The notes beneath the pieces were generated by a model. It saw nothing but the letters and a program-made list of their open reading frames with translations, searched no databases and had not been told where the DNA came from. DNA of 64,000 nt, taken from Zeimonas sediminis. GTDB taxonomy: Bacteria; Pseudomonadota; Gammaproteobacteria; Burkholderiales; Burkholderiaceae_E. The DNA is taken from the NCBI RefSeq assembly GCF_023721795.1, contig NZ_JAMQYE010000001.1:3073671-3137670 (forward strand), written 5' to 3'. How positions within the stretch are numbered: position 1 is the stretch's first letter; each line of letters starts with the position of its first letter. Made by a program: the position numbers and the translations under genes. Below, one piece after another: positions 1 through 8,085 of this stretch.

Positions 1-324
1 CTGGAGGCTGACCTGGCGGTCGAAGGAGATCCCGACGAGGCCGCGGAAGACGGTGTCCGAGCGGCTCGTGTTGCCATAGGACGACAGCGGGCTCACGCCG
101 TCAGGCAGCGCGAAGACGTTGCTGTGCCTCTCGACCTCCGCGCCCGCGAACAGCTGAAGGACGTCACGATCGGAAGCGTAAACCTCGAGCGGGGCGATGC
201 CGTACCCTGGCACGTATGGCCGACTGAACTCGGTCAGAGTCACCTGGGCAGATGCCGCAACGGGCACGGATCCCAGCAGGCAGGCTGCCAGGCAAGCCCC
301 GGCCTTCTTCGTGACGATCCGCAT
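1..324 (-). CDS. EpsL-like outer-membrane beta-barrel protein, N-terminal part (cut by window edge)
   Basis: The minus-strand frame is open from the ATG at 324 to the window edge (108 codons) and starts just after a purine-rich AGGGGTGGAG. The product begins with a Sec signal peptide (MRIVTKKAGACLAACLLGS, cleavage likely after ASA near residue 26). The mature part has features of beta-barrel proteins of exopolysaccharide loci (EpsL type): a motif like FAGAEVERHSNVFALPDG, then SRSDTVFRGLVGISFDRQ, which reads as alternating barrel strands. It is divergent from the glycosyl-phosphate transferase at 550, which supports a role in polysaccharide export or assembly at the outer membrane. The C-terminal part is outside the window, so the family call is by resemblance only. 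Confidence 0.6.
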   Translation of the reverse strand, partial: MRIVTKKAGACLAACLLGSVPVAASAQVTLTEFSRPYVPGYGIAPLEVYASDRDVLQLFAGAEVERHSNVFALPDGVSPLSSYGNTSRSDTVFRGLVGISFDRQVSLQ

Positions 325-549
325 CTCCACCCCTCTGACTTTGAGAAATAATGCCTTCCAGCGACCGCCCGGAAACCGTGACCATCGAGGTGCCGTCGAC
401 CACGAAAGTTCACGGAACGGCTCTAGAGTCCGGTACCGGCCCTTTCTCGGGACGGTCGCGCGGGCAGCCGCCGGAGCAGTCAGAAATTATCAGCTTTGGG
501 CGGATTTTTCCATCGACGACGGCTACCGCTCGAAGCTCGGGATGAATTC
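325..549. promoter_or_regulatory. Divergent intergenic region of the EPS locus
   Basis: This 225-bp gap separates the minus-strand EpsL-like gene from the plus-strand glycosyl-phosphate transferase and must carry promoters for both. It is less GC-rich than its surroundings near 340-350 (TTGAGAAATAATG). No clear -35/-10 pair or operator palindrome could be assigned by eye. Confidence 0.4.
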
Positions 550-1956
550 ATGGTGGACCCACAATCCGGGCTCATGATCTCGGCCAGACCACTCGTTCGT
601 ACCGGCAGCCGCAGCTTGCTGACCTTCGGCGGCTCTCTCGTGGATCCGGCGCTCGCGGTGGTTTGTCTGCTGGGCGCCTCCGCCGCATGGGGGCAGCCGA
701 TCGGGCCGGCCGAGAGCCTGCTCTCGGTGATCGCCTTCCTGCTCGTCTATCCGTTCGAGATACCCTTCCGTCAGCGGGTGCCGGCCCTCATCCGCCAGAT
801 CGCGGCCCGCTGGGGGCTGATACTGGCGGTCATGCTGACTCTCGGGCTGTCGCTCGACATGCTCCGGCTCTTCGATCACAACGTTCTCGCGACCTGGGCG
901 ATCGCCACGCCGCTGTCGCAGGTTGCGGTGCACTGGTTCAGCCCCATCGTCCTGCCCAGGCTGGTCGCCATGCGCGGCGAGCAGGTGGCGATCGTGATCG
1001 GCGCGAACAAACTGGGCCGGACGCTGGCGCGCCGGTTGTCGGACGACCCCTTCGCCCAGACTCGGGTCGCGGCCTTCTTCGATGACCGCGGCCTGGACCG
1101 GCTCGGCGAGGTGCCCGAGGCGCCGATCAGTGGCAGGATCGACCGGGTCGCGGACTACGTGAGGTCCAACCGCATCCACCAGATCTACATCGCGCTGCCC
1201 ATGGCCTCGCAGCCCCGGATCCTGCAACTGCTGGACTCGCTGCGCGACACCACGGCCTCGATCTACTTCGTGCCCGACGTCTTCATGCTCGACATCATCC
1301 AGGGGCGGGTCGACACGGTCGAGGGGTTGCCGGTCGTGGCGGTCTGCGAGACACCCTTCCACGGCACGACCGGTGTCATCAAACGGCTGTCCGACCTGTG
1401 CATCGCTTCGGCCGCCCTTCTGCTCACCGCGCCGGTCATGTTGGCCGTGGCGGTCGCGATCAAGGTCACGATGCCGGGGCCGGTGATGTTCAAGCAGCGC
1501 CGCTACGGTCTGGACGGACACGAGATCATCGTCTGGAAGTTCCGGACGATGAAGGTCCAGGAGGACGGCGCCGTCGTGAGGCAGGCCACGAAGGACGACG
1601 ACCGGATCACGCCGCTCGGGCGCTTCCTGCGCCGCACCTCTCTCGACGAGCTGCCGCAGTTCTTCAACGTGCTGCAGGGGAGCATGAGCGTGGTCGGGCC
1701 GCGGCCGCACGCCGTTTCGCACAACGAGATGTACCGCAAGCTGATCAAGGGCTACATGGTCCGCCACAAGGTCAAGCCGGGTATCACCGGGCTCGCGCAG
1801 ATCAGCGGCGCCCGGGGAGAGACCGATACCCTCGACAAGATGGAGATGCGAATCCGGTACGATCTGGAGTACCTTCGCAACTGGTCCCTGCGTCTCGACC
1901 TGTGGATCATCTACCGGACTGTCATGCAGGCATTCCGGGACCCGAACGCCTACTGA
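550..1956 (+). CDS. Polyprenyl-phosphate glycosyl-1-phosphate transferase (EPS priming enzyme, WcaJ/EpsE type)
   Basis: A 468-aa integral membrane enzyme expected to transfer a sugar-1-phosphate from a UDP-sugar to undecaprenyl phosphate, the first committed step of repeat-unit exopolysaccharide synthesis. The N-terminal third has several hydrophobic segments. A Rossmann-like segment follows (residues about 165-270, with VIGANKLGRTLARRL). The bacterial sugar transferase domain runs from about residue 278 to the end: KRLSDLCIASAALLLTAP, KFRTM, SLDELPQFFNVL, SVVGPRPH and PGITGLAQISG are all present. The frame is open upstream to 496, but ATG 550 is preferred because it starts MVDPQSG and has GGGA upstream at suitable spacing. 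The adhesin gene starts 12 bp after the stop, suggesting co-transcription. Sugar specificity (glucose versus another hexose) cannot be read from sequence. Confidence 0.9.
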   Translation: MVDPQSGLMISARPLVRTGSRSLLTFGGSLVDPALAVVCLLGASAAWGQPIGPAESLLSVIAFLLVYPFEIPFRQRVPALIRQIAARWGLILAVMLTLGLSLDMLRLFDHNVLATWAIATPLSQVAVHWFSPIVLPRLVAMRGEQVAIVIGANKLGRTLARRLSDDPFAQTRVAAFFDDRGLDRLGEVPEAPISGRIDRVADYVRSNRIHQIYIALPMASQPRILQLLDSLRDTTASIYFVPDVFMLDIIQGRVDTVEGLPVVAVCETPFHGTTGVIKRLSDLCIASAALLLTAPVMLAVAVAIKVTMPGPVMFKQRRYGLDGHEIIVWKFRTMKVQEDGAVVRQATKDDDRITPLGRFLRRTSLDELPQFFNVLQGSMSVVGPRPHAVSHNEMYRKLIKGYMVRHKVKPGITGLAQISGARGETDTLDKMEMRIRYDLEYLRNWSLRLDLWIIYRTVMQAFRDPNAY

Positions 1957-1968
1957 TCGATCGTCCAG

Positions 1969-4900
1969 ATGCCCATCGTCCTCGAAGCCACCGGCGCCAG
2001 CGGCGACGTACAGCGAATCCCACTCTCTGGCGGCGCCAACAGCGTGCGGGCGCTGCCGGGCCTGAAGTACAGGCTCGTGGACAGCGAGGGCGGGCGCGTT
2101 GCGGAAACCGCACTCGTCAAGCGCATCGGCGACGACCTGGTCATCGAAGGCCTGGCCGACGGCGCGAGCGTTTCGCTGGAGGGCTTCTTCACCCGATGCG
2201 CGCCCGGCGACGCCTGCTCGCTGTCGATGGAGAACATCGGGGGTTCCGCGGCCGAAGCCATCCTTCCTTCCACCCAGCCGGTCGCTGCGCTGTCGGAGGG
2301 CGGCTTCCTGATGTACGCATCGGGGGCGGCCGCGCCGCCGCTGCCGACGGCACCCGAGGCGGAGACCGACTACAAGCCCGCCCTTGCCGGTCTCGCAGGC
2401 CTCGCCGTGGTGGGGGCCGGGGGCGGCGGTGGCGGAGACACTTCCTCGGACACTACGCCGCCGCCGGCGCCGGTCATCACGTCGGGCACGTACACGAACA
2501 AGACCAAGCCGGTCATCGCCGGCACTGCCGAGGCCGGGTCGACGGTGACCGTGACGCTCGACGCGGGCAGCGACGGCACGAGCGACGTCAGCTATTCGGT
2601 GGTGACCGATTCGAGCGGCCTCTGGTCGGTCGACACCGCCACCGCCGCCCCCATCTCCGGGGCGCTGCCCGCGCTGGCCGAAGGGGTGCCCACGGAGATC
2701 CGCGCGCTTGCCAGGGATGCGGCGGGCAACGCGAGTGGCGTCACGGTCGGCTCGCTGATTCTCGACACGATCCCCCCCGGCCAGCCGACCATCACCAGCG
2801 CCCTCCTCACCAACGATCCGACTCCGCGAATCGGCGGCGCCGCCGATGCCGGCTCGATCGTCACGGTCGGCGTGGACCTCGATCGGAACGGCTCGATCGA
2901 TGTCAGTTGGAGGACTGCGGCCACGGCCCTCGGAACGTATTTCGTGGACCTGGGAAACACGCCGGCCAGCGGCACCCTGCCTGGCGGCGCGCTCGGCGAC
3001 GTCAGCACGACGAACCTCGTCGTCGTCGCGTCCGACCTGGCCGGCAACGTCAGCCCGCCGGCGACCGCCGTGCTCAACGTCGACACGCGACTGCCCGACG
3101 CGCCGCTGATCAACACGATTGCCGGCGACAACGCGGTCAACGCGCTCGAGGCGGCCTCTTCGATCACGATCAGCGGCACGATCTCCGAGGCGGATCGACC
3201 GGTCACGCTGCAGTGGGGATCGCTGACCCGCACGTTCACGTCCACCGGCACGACCTGGTCGGTCACGCTGTCGTCGGCCGAGATTCCGGCAGACGGCCTG
3301 CAGACCGTCACGGTCACCTACGTGGGCGCGGCGGGCTCGACCAGCGTTGCCGGAACGCAGGACGTGCTCATCGACCGGGTGGCGCCGGGGGCGCCTGCGG
3401 TGGCGCTCAACCCGATCAGCGACACGGGCGCGCTCGGCGACGGGATCACCAGCGACGACACGCCGACGATCCGGGTTACGCTGACTGCCACGGGCGCCGC
3501 CGCTGGTGACACGGTCATCCTGTTCTCGGGCGGGACTGCGGTCGGCTCGGCGCCGCTGGACGACTCGGACATCTCGGCCGGTTTCGTCGACGTCGTCCCC
3601 GCCTCGCTCGGCGCGGACGGCGTCAAGACGCTGACCGCCACGATCACCGACGCGGTCGGGAACGTCTCGGGCGCATCCGCGCCGCTGCCGGTGACGATCG
3701 ACCGCACCGCGCCGACGCTCGCGATCACCGACGACGCGCCCGGCACGGCGACCGGCCCGGTCACCTTCACCTTCACCTTCAGCGAGCCGGTGTCCGGGTT
3801 CGATGCGAGCGACGTCGTGGTGGGCGGCGGCACCAAGGGCGCCTTCACCGCCGTCAGTGCCACGGTCTACCGCCTCGTCGTCACGCCGACACCCGACACC
3901 GACGGGCAGATCACCGTCGACGTGCCGGCCGGCGCAGCGATCGACGTGGCGGGCACGCCGAACGTGGCCGCACCGCAGGCGGTGCAGCCCTACACGCTGG
4001 CCGTCGCGCCGGCGCTCACGATCACGGACAATGTTCCCGGCACGGCCACCGGCCCGATCACCTACACCTTCACCTTCAGCGAGCCGGTCACCGGCTTCGA
4101 CGCCAACGACGTCGCCGTCAGCACCGGAACCAAGGGCGCGTTCACCGCGGTCAGCACTTCCGTCTACACGCTGGTCGTCAACCCGCCCTTGAACAGCACC
4201 GGCACGATCGACGTCTCGGTCGCCGCCGGCGCGGCCAACGACCTGTCGGGCAACGCGAGCCTTGCTGCCAGCGCCTCGGCGCAGCCGTTCGACACCGCGG
4301 CGCCTGCGCTGGCGATCACCGACAACGTGGCCGGCACCGCCACCGGCCCGGTCACCTACACTTTCAGCTTCAGCGAGCCGGTCACCGGCTTCACCGCCGA
4401 CGACGTCACCGTCACCGGCGGCACGAAGGGCGCCTTCGGCGGCAGCGGCGCGACCTACACACTGGTCGTCAACCCGCCGGCCGACACCACCGGCACGATC
4501 GGCGTGTCGGTCGCCGCCGGCGTGGCCGCCGACCTCGCGGGCAACCCCAACACCGCCGCGGTCGCTGATCCGCAGGCCTTCGACACGGCCGTCGCGCCCT
4601 CGCTGGCGATCACCGACAACGTCCCCGGCACCGCGACCGGCGCGATCACGTACACCTTCACCTTCAGCGAACCGGTCACCGGCTTCGACGCCAACGACGT
4701 CGCCATCAGCGCCGGGACCAAGGGCGCGTTCACGGCTGTCAGCACCTCCGTGTACACGCTGGTCGTCAACCCGCCGGCCGACACCACCGGCACGATCGGC
4801 GTGTCGGTCGCCGCCGGCGTGGCCGCCGACCTCTCGGGCAACCTCAACACCGCCGCGGTCGCTGATCCGCAGGCCTTCGACACGGCCGTCGCGCCCTCGC

Positions 4901-5802
4901 TTGCGATCACCGACGACGTTCCCGGCACCGCCGCCGGCCCGGTCACCTACACCTTCAGCTTCAGCGAGCCGGTCACCGGCTTCACCGCCGACGACGTCAC
5001 CGTTACCGGCGGCACGAAGGGCGCCTTCGGCGGCAGCGGCGCGACCTACACGCTGGTCGTCAACCCGCCGGCCGACACCACCGGCACGATCGGCGTGTCG
5101 GTCGCCGCCGGCGTGGCCGCCGACCTCTCGGGCAACCTCAATACCGCCGCGGTCGCTGATCCGCAGCCCTTCAACACGGCCGTCGCGCCCTCGCTTGCGA
5201 TCACCGACGACGTTCCCGGCACCGCCGCCGGCCCGGTCACCTACACCTTCAGCTTCAGCGAGCCGGTCACCGGCTTCACCGTCGACGACGTCACCGTCAC
5301 CGGCGGCACGAAAGGCACCCTCAGCGGCAGCGGCTCGACCTACACGCTCGTCGTCACCCCGCCGGCCGACACCACCGGCACGATCGCCGTTTCGGTCGCC
5401 GCCGGCGTGGCCGCCGACCTCTCGGGCAACCCCAACACCGCCGCCAGCGCCAATCCGCAGGCCTTCGACACCGCGGCCCCGACGGTCGCGATCACCGACG
5501 TCGTCGATGATTTCGGGATCGATACCGGTTCGCTCGCAAGCGGCGGCACGACCGACGACAGCACGCCGACGCTCACGATCGGTTTCGGGGAGGTGTTCGA
5601 CGCGAATCACACCGTCGAGATCCTGCGAAACGGCAGCGTGATCCAGACGCTTGCGCCCACCGGCACGACGTCGGCCCAGTTTTCCGACCAGCTTCTCGTC
5701 GACGACTCCTACACCTACACGGCCCGGATGACCGATGCGGCAGGGAACGTCGGGACCAGCGGTTCGTTCCTGCTGATCTTCGAGTCCCCGCCGCTGCCCT
5801 GA
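1969..5802 (+). CDS. Large Ig-like repeat surface adhesin, probable type I secretion substrate
   Basis: A 1277-aa protein. Residues 1-160 form an N-terminal module resembling the BapA prefix domain (KRIGDDLVIEGLADGASVS, EGFF, then two Cys five residues apart, then FLMYASG). It ends in a hydrophobic stretch (LAGLAGLAVVGAGGGGGG) and a Gly linker. Ig-like modules beginning TPPPAPVI and PPGQPTIT follow. Residues 584-1172 are six near-identical Big_12-type repeats with the core FSEPVTGF-ADDV. A last Ig-like module ends the protein. There is no Sec signal peptide and there are no GGxGxD RTX repeats. A paralogue starts 7 bp downstream and a complete type I secretion system follows, so export by that system is inferred. 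No Shine-Dalgarno is obvious; translation may be coupled to the upstream gene 12 bp away. The role is probably a biofilm-matrix or cell-surface adhesin. Confidence 0.75.
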   Translation: MPIVLEATGASGDVQRIPLSGGANSVRALPGLKYRLVDSEGGRVAETALVKRIGDDLVIEGLADGASVSLEGFFTRCAPGDACSLSMENIGGSAAEAILPSTQPVAALSEGGFLMYASGAAAPPLPTAPEAETDYKPALAGLAGLAVVGAGGGGGGDTSSDTTPPPAPVITSGTYTNKTKPVIAGTAEAGSTVTVTLDAGSDGTSDVSYSVVTDSSGLWSVDTATAAPISGALPALAEGVPTEIRALARDAAGNASGVTVGSLILDTIPPGQPTITSALLTNDPTPRIGGAADAGSIVTVGVDLDRNGSIDVSWRTAATALGTYFVDLGNTPASGTLPGGALGDVSTTNLVVVASDLAGNVSPPATAVLNVDTRLPDAPLINTIAGDNAVNALEAASSITISGTISEADRPVTLQWGSLTRTFTSTGTTWSVTLSSAEIPADGLQTVTVTYVGAAGSTSVAGTQDVLIDRVAPGAPAVALNPISDTGALGDGITSDDTPTIRVTLTATGAAAGDTVILFSGGTAVGSAPLDDSDISAGFVDVVPASLGADGVKTLTATITDAVGNVSGASAPLPVTIDRTAPTLAITDDAPGTATGPVTFTFTFSEPVSGFDASDVVVGGGTKGAFTAVSATVYRLVVTPTPDTDGQITVDVPAGAAIDVAGTPNVAAPQAVQPYTLAVAPALTITDNVPGTATGPITYTFTFSEPVTGFDANDVAVSTGTKGAFTAVSTSVYTLVVNPPLNSTGTIDVSVAAGAANDLSGNASLAASASAQPFDTAAPALAITDNVAGTATGPVTYTFSFSEPVTGFTADDVTVTGGTKGAFGGSGATYTLVVNPPADTTGTIGVSVAAGVAADLAGNPNTAAVADPQAFDTAVAPSLAITDNVPGTATGAITYTFTFSEPVTGFDANDVAISAGTKGAFTAVSTSVYTLVVNPPADTTGTIGVSVAAGVAADLSGNLNTAAVADPQAFDTAVAPSLAITDDVPGTAAGPVTYTFSFSEPVTGFTADDVTVTGGTKGAFGGSGATYTLVVNPPADTTGTIGVSVAAGVAADLSGNLNTAAVADPQPFNTAVAPSLAITDDVPGTAAGPVTYTFSFSEPVTGFTVDDVTVTGGTKGTLSGSGSTYTLVVTPPADTTGTIAVSVAAGVAADLSGNPNTAASANPQAFDTAAPTVAITDVVDDFGIDTGSLASGGTTDDSTPTLTIGFGEVFDANHTVEILRNGSVIQTLAPTGTTSAQFSDQLLVDDSYTYTARMTDAAGNVGTSGSFLLIFESPPLP
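3718..5484 (+). repeat. Six tandem ~294-bp in-frame repeats encoding Big_12-like Ig domains
   Basis: Units start at 3718, 4015, 4309, 4603, 4900 and 5194 (lengths 297, 294, 294, 297, 294, 291 bp), each opening with a Leu-[AT]-Ile-Thr-Asp codon block. Units 3-6 share long identical nucleotide runs in their second halves. First halves come in two subtypes: GFDANDV/TKGAFTAVS (units 2 and 4) and GF[TV]DDVTVTGGTKG (units 3, 5, 6). This mosaic suggests recent duplication and recombination. Confidence 0.9.
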
Positions 5803-5809
5803 GTTCGCC

Positions 5810-7876
5810 ATGACGGCGATCCTCGAAGTCGTTTCGGCGGCCGGCGGCATCGAGAGCCTTCCACTCACCGATCGAGCGCCGGCACTGCAGGCGCAGCCCG
5901 GGGCCCGCTATCGGATCGCGCTGGAGGCCGACGCGTCCCTTCCGGTGGCCCCGACGGTCAAGCGCCTCGGCGACGACCTGGTCGTCGAGGGCCTTCCCGA
6001 GGGCCGCAGCCTCACCCTCGAGGGCTTCTTCGTTCGCTGCCCGCCCGACGCCCCCTGCTCGATGTCGCTCGAAAACCTCGGCGGCACCGCGGCCGACGCG
6101 ATCACCCCGACGACCCGGCCTGTGGCCGCGATGGCAGACGGCAGTTTCCTGATGTACGCGTCCGGGCCCCTGGCCGCGGCCGTGCCCGCGCCGCCCGAGG
6201 CCGAAGCCTCCTACAAGCCCGCGCTGGCCGGCTTCGCGGGCCTGGCCGTGGTGGGCGGAGGGGGAGGCGGCAGCAGCGGGGCGGCGGACACGACGCCGCC
6301 GGCCGCCCCGACGGTCGACCTGGCCGCTTTCACGAACAAGGCCCGCCCGGTGTTCGGCGGATCCGCCGAGCCGGGCGCGCTAGTCACCCTGACCGTCTTC
6401 TCCGACGCCACCGCCACCTGGGAGACCCGGGCCGGCGCTGACGGCGCCTGGCGGGTCGATACCGCGACGGACGCCCCTCGCCTCGGCCAGGCCTTCGACC
6501 TGGTCGAGGGCATCCCGGTCCGCTACTCGGTCGTCGCCGCCGACGATGCCGGCAACCGCAGCGCGCTCGCCACCGGCAGCCTCACGCTCGATACGCTGGC
6601 CCTGCCCGCGCCGGTGATCACCAGCCCCCTGGTCACCAGCGACACGACCCCCACGGTGCGAGGCGTGGCGGAACCGGGCTCGCGGGTGCGGCTCACGGTC
6701 GACGTCGACGGCGACGGCGGTTTCGAGGCCGCGTGGGAAACCATCGCCGCCGGCTCGGGCGCGTGGGCGATCGACCTGGGAAGCGCGCCCGCCTCGGGCG
6801 CGTTGCCGGGCGGCGCGCTGGCCGCGGGCAGCATCGTGGCGCTGGTCGCAGTGGCGTCCGACGGCGCCGGCAACACCAGCCCTGCCACGACCGCCACCCT
6901 GCGCGTGGACCCCGGCCTGGCGCCGCCGCCGACGATCGACCCGGTGGCCGGCGACGACGCGGTCAACGCGCTGGAGGCCGGCGGGTCGATCGCGGTCACC
7001 GGCACGCTGCCCGTCGCCGACCGGCCGGTGCTCGTCAGCTGGGGAAGCGCGACGCTGGCCGCCACGGTCAGCGGCAACCGGTGGAGCGTCGTGTTCGACG
7101 CCTCGCAGGTCCCGCCCGACGGCACGCAGCCGATCCGGGCGAGCTACACCACATCCGCCGGAGTCGGGAGCGACGAGGCCTCGCGCGACGTGCTGGTCGA
7201 CCGGCTGGCGCCCGAGGCGCCGCAGATCGCGTCGGTGCCCGACAACGACGGCGGCGGCATAAACGCAAGTGAGGCGGCCGACGGTGCCACGGTCCGGGTC
7301 GACCTGGCGGGCACCGGCGCCGCGGCGGGCGACCGGGTACTGGTGCGGGCCGGCGACACGCTGATCGCCGAGCACCTGATCTCCGGCGCCGAGATCGGCG
7401 GCAGCGTGGCCTCGGTGGAAATCTCCGCCGCGGCGCTCGCAGCGCTGGGCGACGGCAGCTTCGCGCTCAGCGCCTCTGTCGTCGACTACTCGGGGAACCA
7501 GGGTGCGGCGAGCGGCCCGTTCGCCCTCACGATCGACACCGCGCCGCCCGTTGCCGCGCTGCTGTCGGCGACGATCGTCGACGACCGGCGCCCCGGCACC
7601 GGCACCGTGGAAGACGGCGGGCAGACGAACGACCGCACGCCGACGCTGCTGCTGACGCTGGACAGCGTGCTGGCCGACGGGGAAACGCTTCAGGTCCTGC
7701 GCGACTCGGGCGACGGCCCGGTGCTAGCCGGCGAGGCCAGCCCGCTGACTGATTCGGTCTACGAGTTCACCGATTCGGTGGACGGGCGGGAAACCTATGC
7801 CTACTCGGCCCGGGTGGTCGACGCGGCCGGCAACGCGACGCTGCTGCCGCTTGAGTACACGATCAGGGTGACGTGA
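5810..7876 (+). CDS. Second Ig-like repeat adhesin, paralogue of the upstream gene
   Basis: A 688-aa protein whose first ~157 residues align with the upstream adhesin: VKRLGDDLVVEGLPEG, LEGFF, two Cys five residues apart, SLENLGG, FLMYASG and YKPALAGFAGLAVVGGGGGG. Ig-like modules follow (TPPAAPTVDLAAFTNKARP; DTTPTVRG; APPPTIDPVAGDDAVNALEAG). The final module matches that of its neighbour (GG-T-D-TPTL; YSARVVDAAGN). It lacks the tandem Big_12 block and so looks like a short form of the same architecture. No Sec signal, no RTX repeats and no recognisable C-terminal secretion signal were seen. Located 7 bp after the first adhesin and 209 bp before the TolC-like gene, it is inferred to use the same secretion system. 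Confidence 0.72.
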   Translation: MTAILEVVSAAGGIESLPLTDRAPALQAQPGARYRIALEADASLPVAPTVKRLGDDLVVEGLPEGRSLTLEGFFVRCPPDAPCSMSLENLGGTAADAITPTTRPVAAMADGSFLMYASGPLAAAVPAPPEAEASYKPALAGFAGLAVVGGGGGGSSGAADTTPPAAPTVDLAAFTNKARPVFGGSAEPGALVTLTVFSDATATWETRAGADGAWRVDTATDAPRLGQAFDLVEGIPVRYSVVAADDAGNRSALATGSLTLDTLALPAPVITSPLVTSDTTPTVRGVAEPGSRVRLTVDVDGDGGFEAAWETIAAGSGAWAIDLGSAPASGALPGGALAAGSIVALVAVASDGAGNTSPATTATLRVDPGLAPPPTIDPVAGDDAVNALEAGGSIAVTGTLPVADRPVLVSWGSATLAATVSGNRWSVVFDASQVPPDGTQPIRASYTTSAGVGSDEASRDVLVDRLAPEAPQIASVPDNDGGGINASEAADGATVRVDLAGTGAAAGDRVLVRAGDTLIAEHLISGAEIGGSVASVEISAAALAALGDGSFALSASVVDYSGNQGAASGPFALTIDTAPPVAALLSATIVDDRRPGTGTVEDGGQTNDRTPTLLLTLDSVLADGETLQVLRDSGDGPVLAGEASPLTDSVYEFTDSVDGRETYAYSARVVDAAGNATLLPLEYTIRVT

Positions 7877-7918
7877 ACCGGCCGGAGCGTGCAGCCGGAA
7901 CGGTGGCTCGACCGGGTG

Positions 7919-7935
7919 GGCGCGCCTGGCGCGCC
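7919..7935 (+). terminator. GC-rich hairpin between adhesin genes and secretion genes
   Basis: A 7-bp perfect stem (GGCGCGC / GCGCGCC) with a CTG loop, 43 bp after the second adhesin stop. There is no T-tract, so it may be a weak terminator or an RNA-stability element separating adhesin from exporter transcripts. Confidence 0.3.
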
Positions 7936-8085
7936 GGCACGACCTGTTACCATCTCCGCGACCGGACATCGGCCGTCGACGGCCGTGCGAACGAGGCAGG
8001 CTGCGGGGGACCCGGGCCGCGAGCATGCTCCGCTCGATGAGCACCGCGACCCGCCCACCCGAGGCGCCGCCCGCCCCAGGAGCAG

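Noticed and set aside
523-5868. Very long open frame (1781 codons) on the minus strand across the adhesin genes
   Set aside because: It is antisense to genes with clear domains, and its product is an Arg/Gly/Asp-rich low-complexity chain with repeats mirroring the adhesin repeats. It is a codon-bias shadow of GC-rich DNA.
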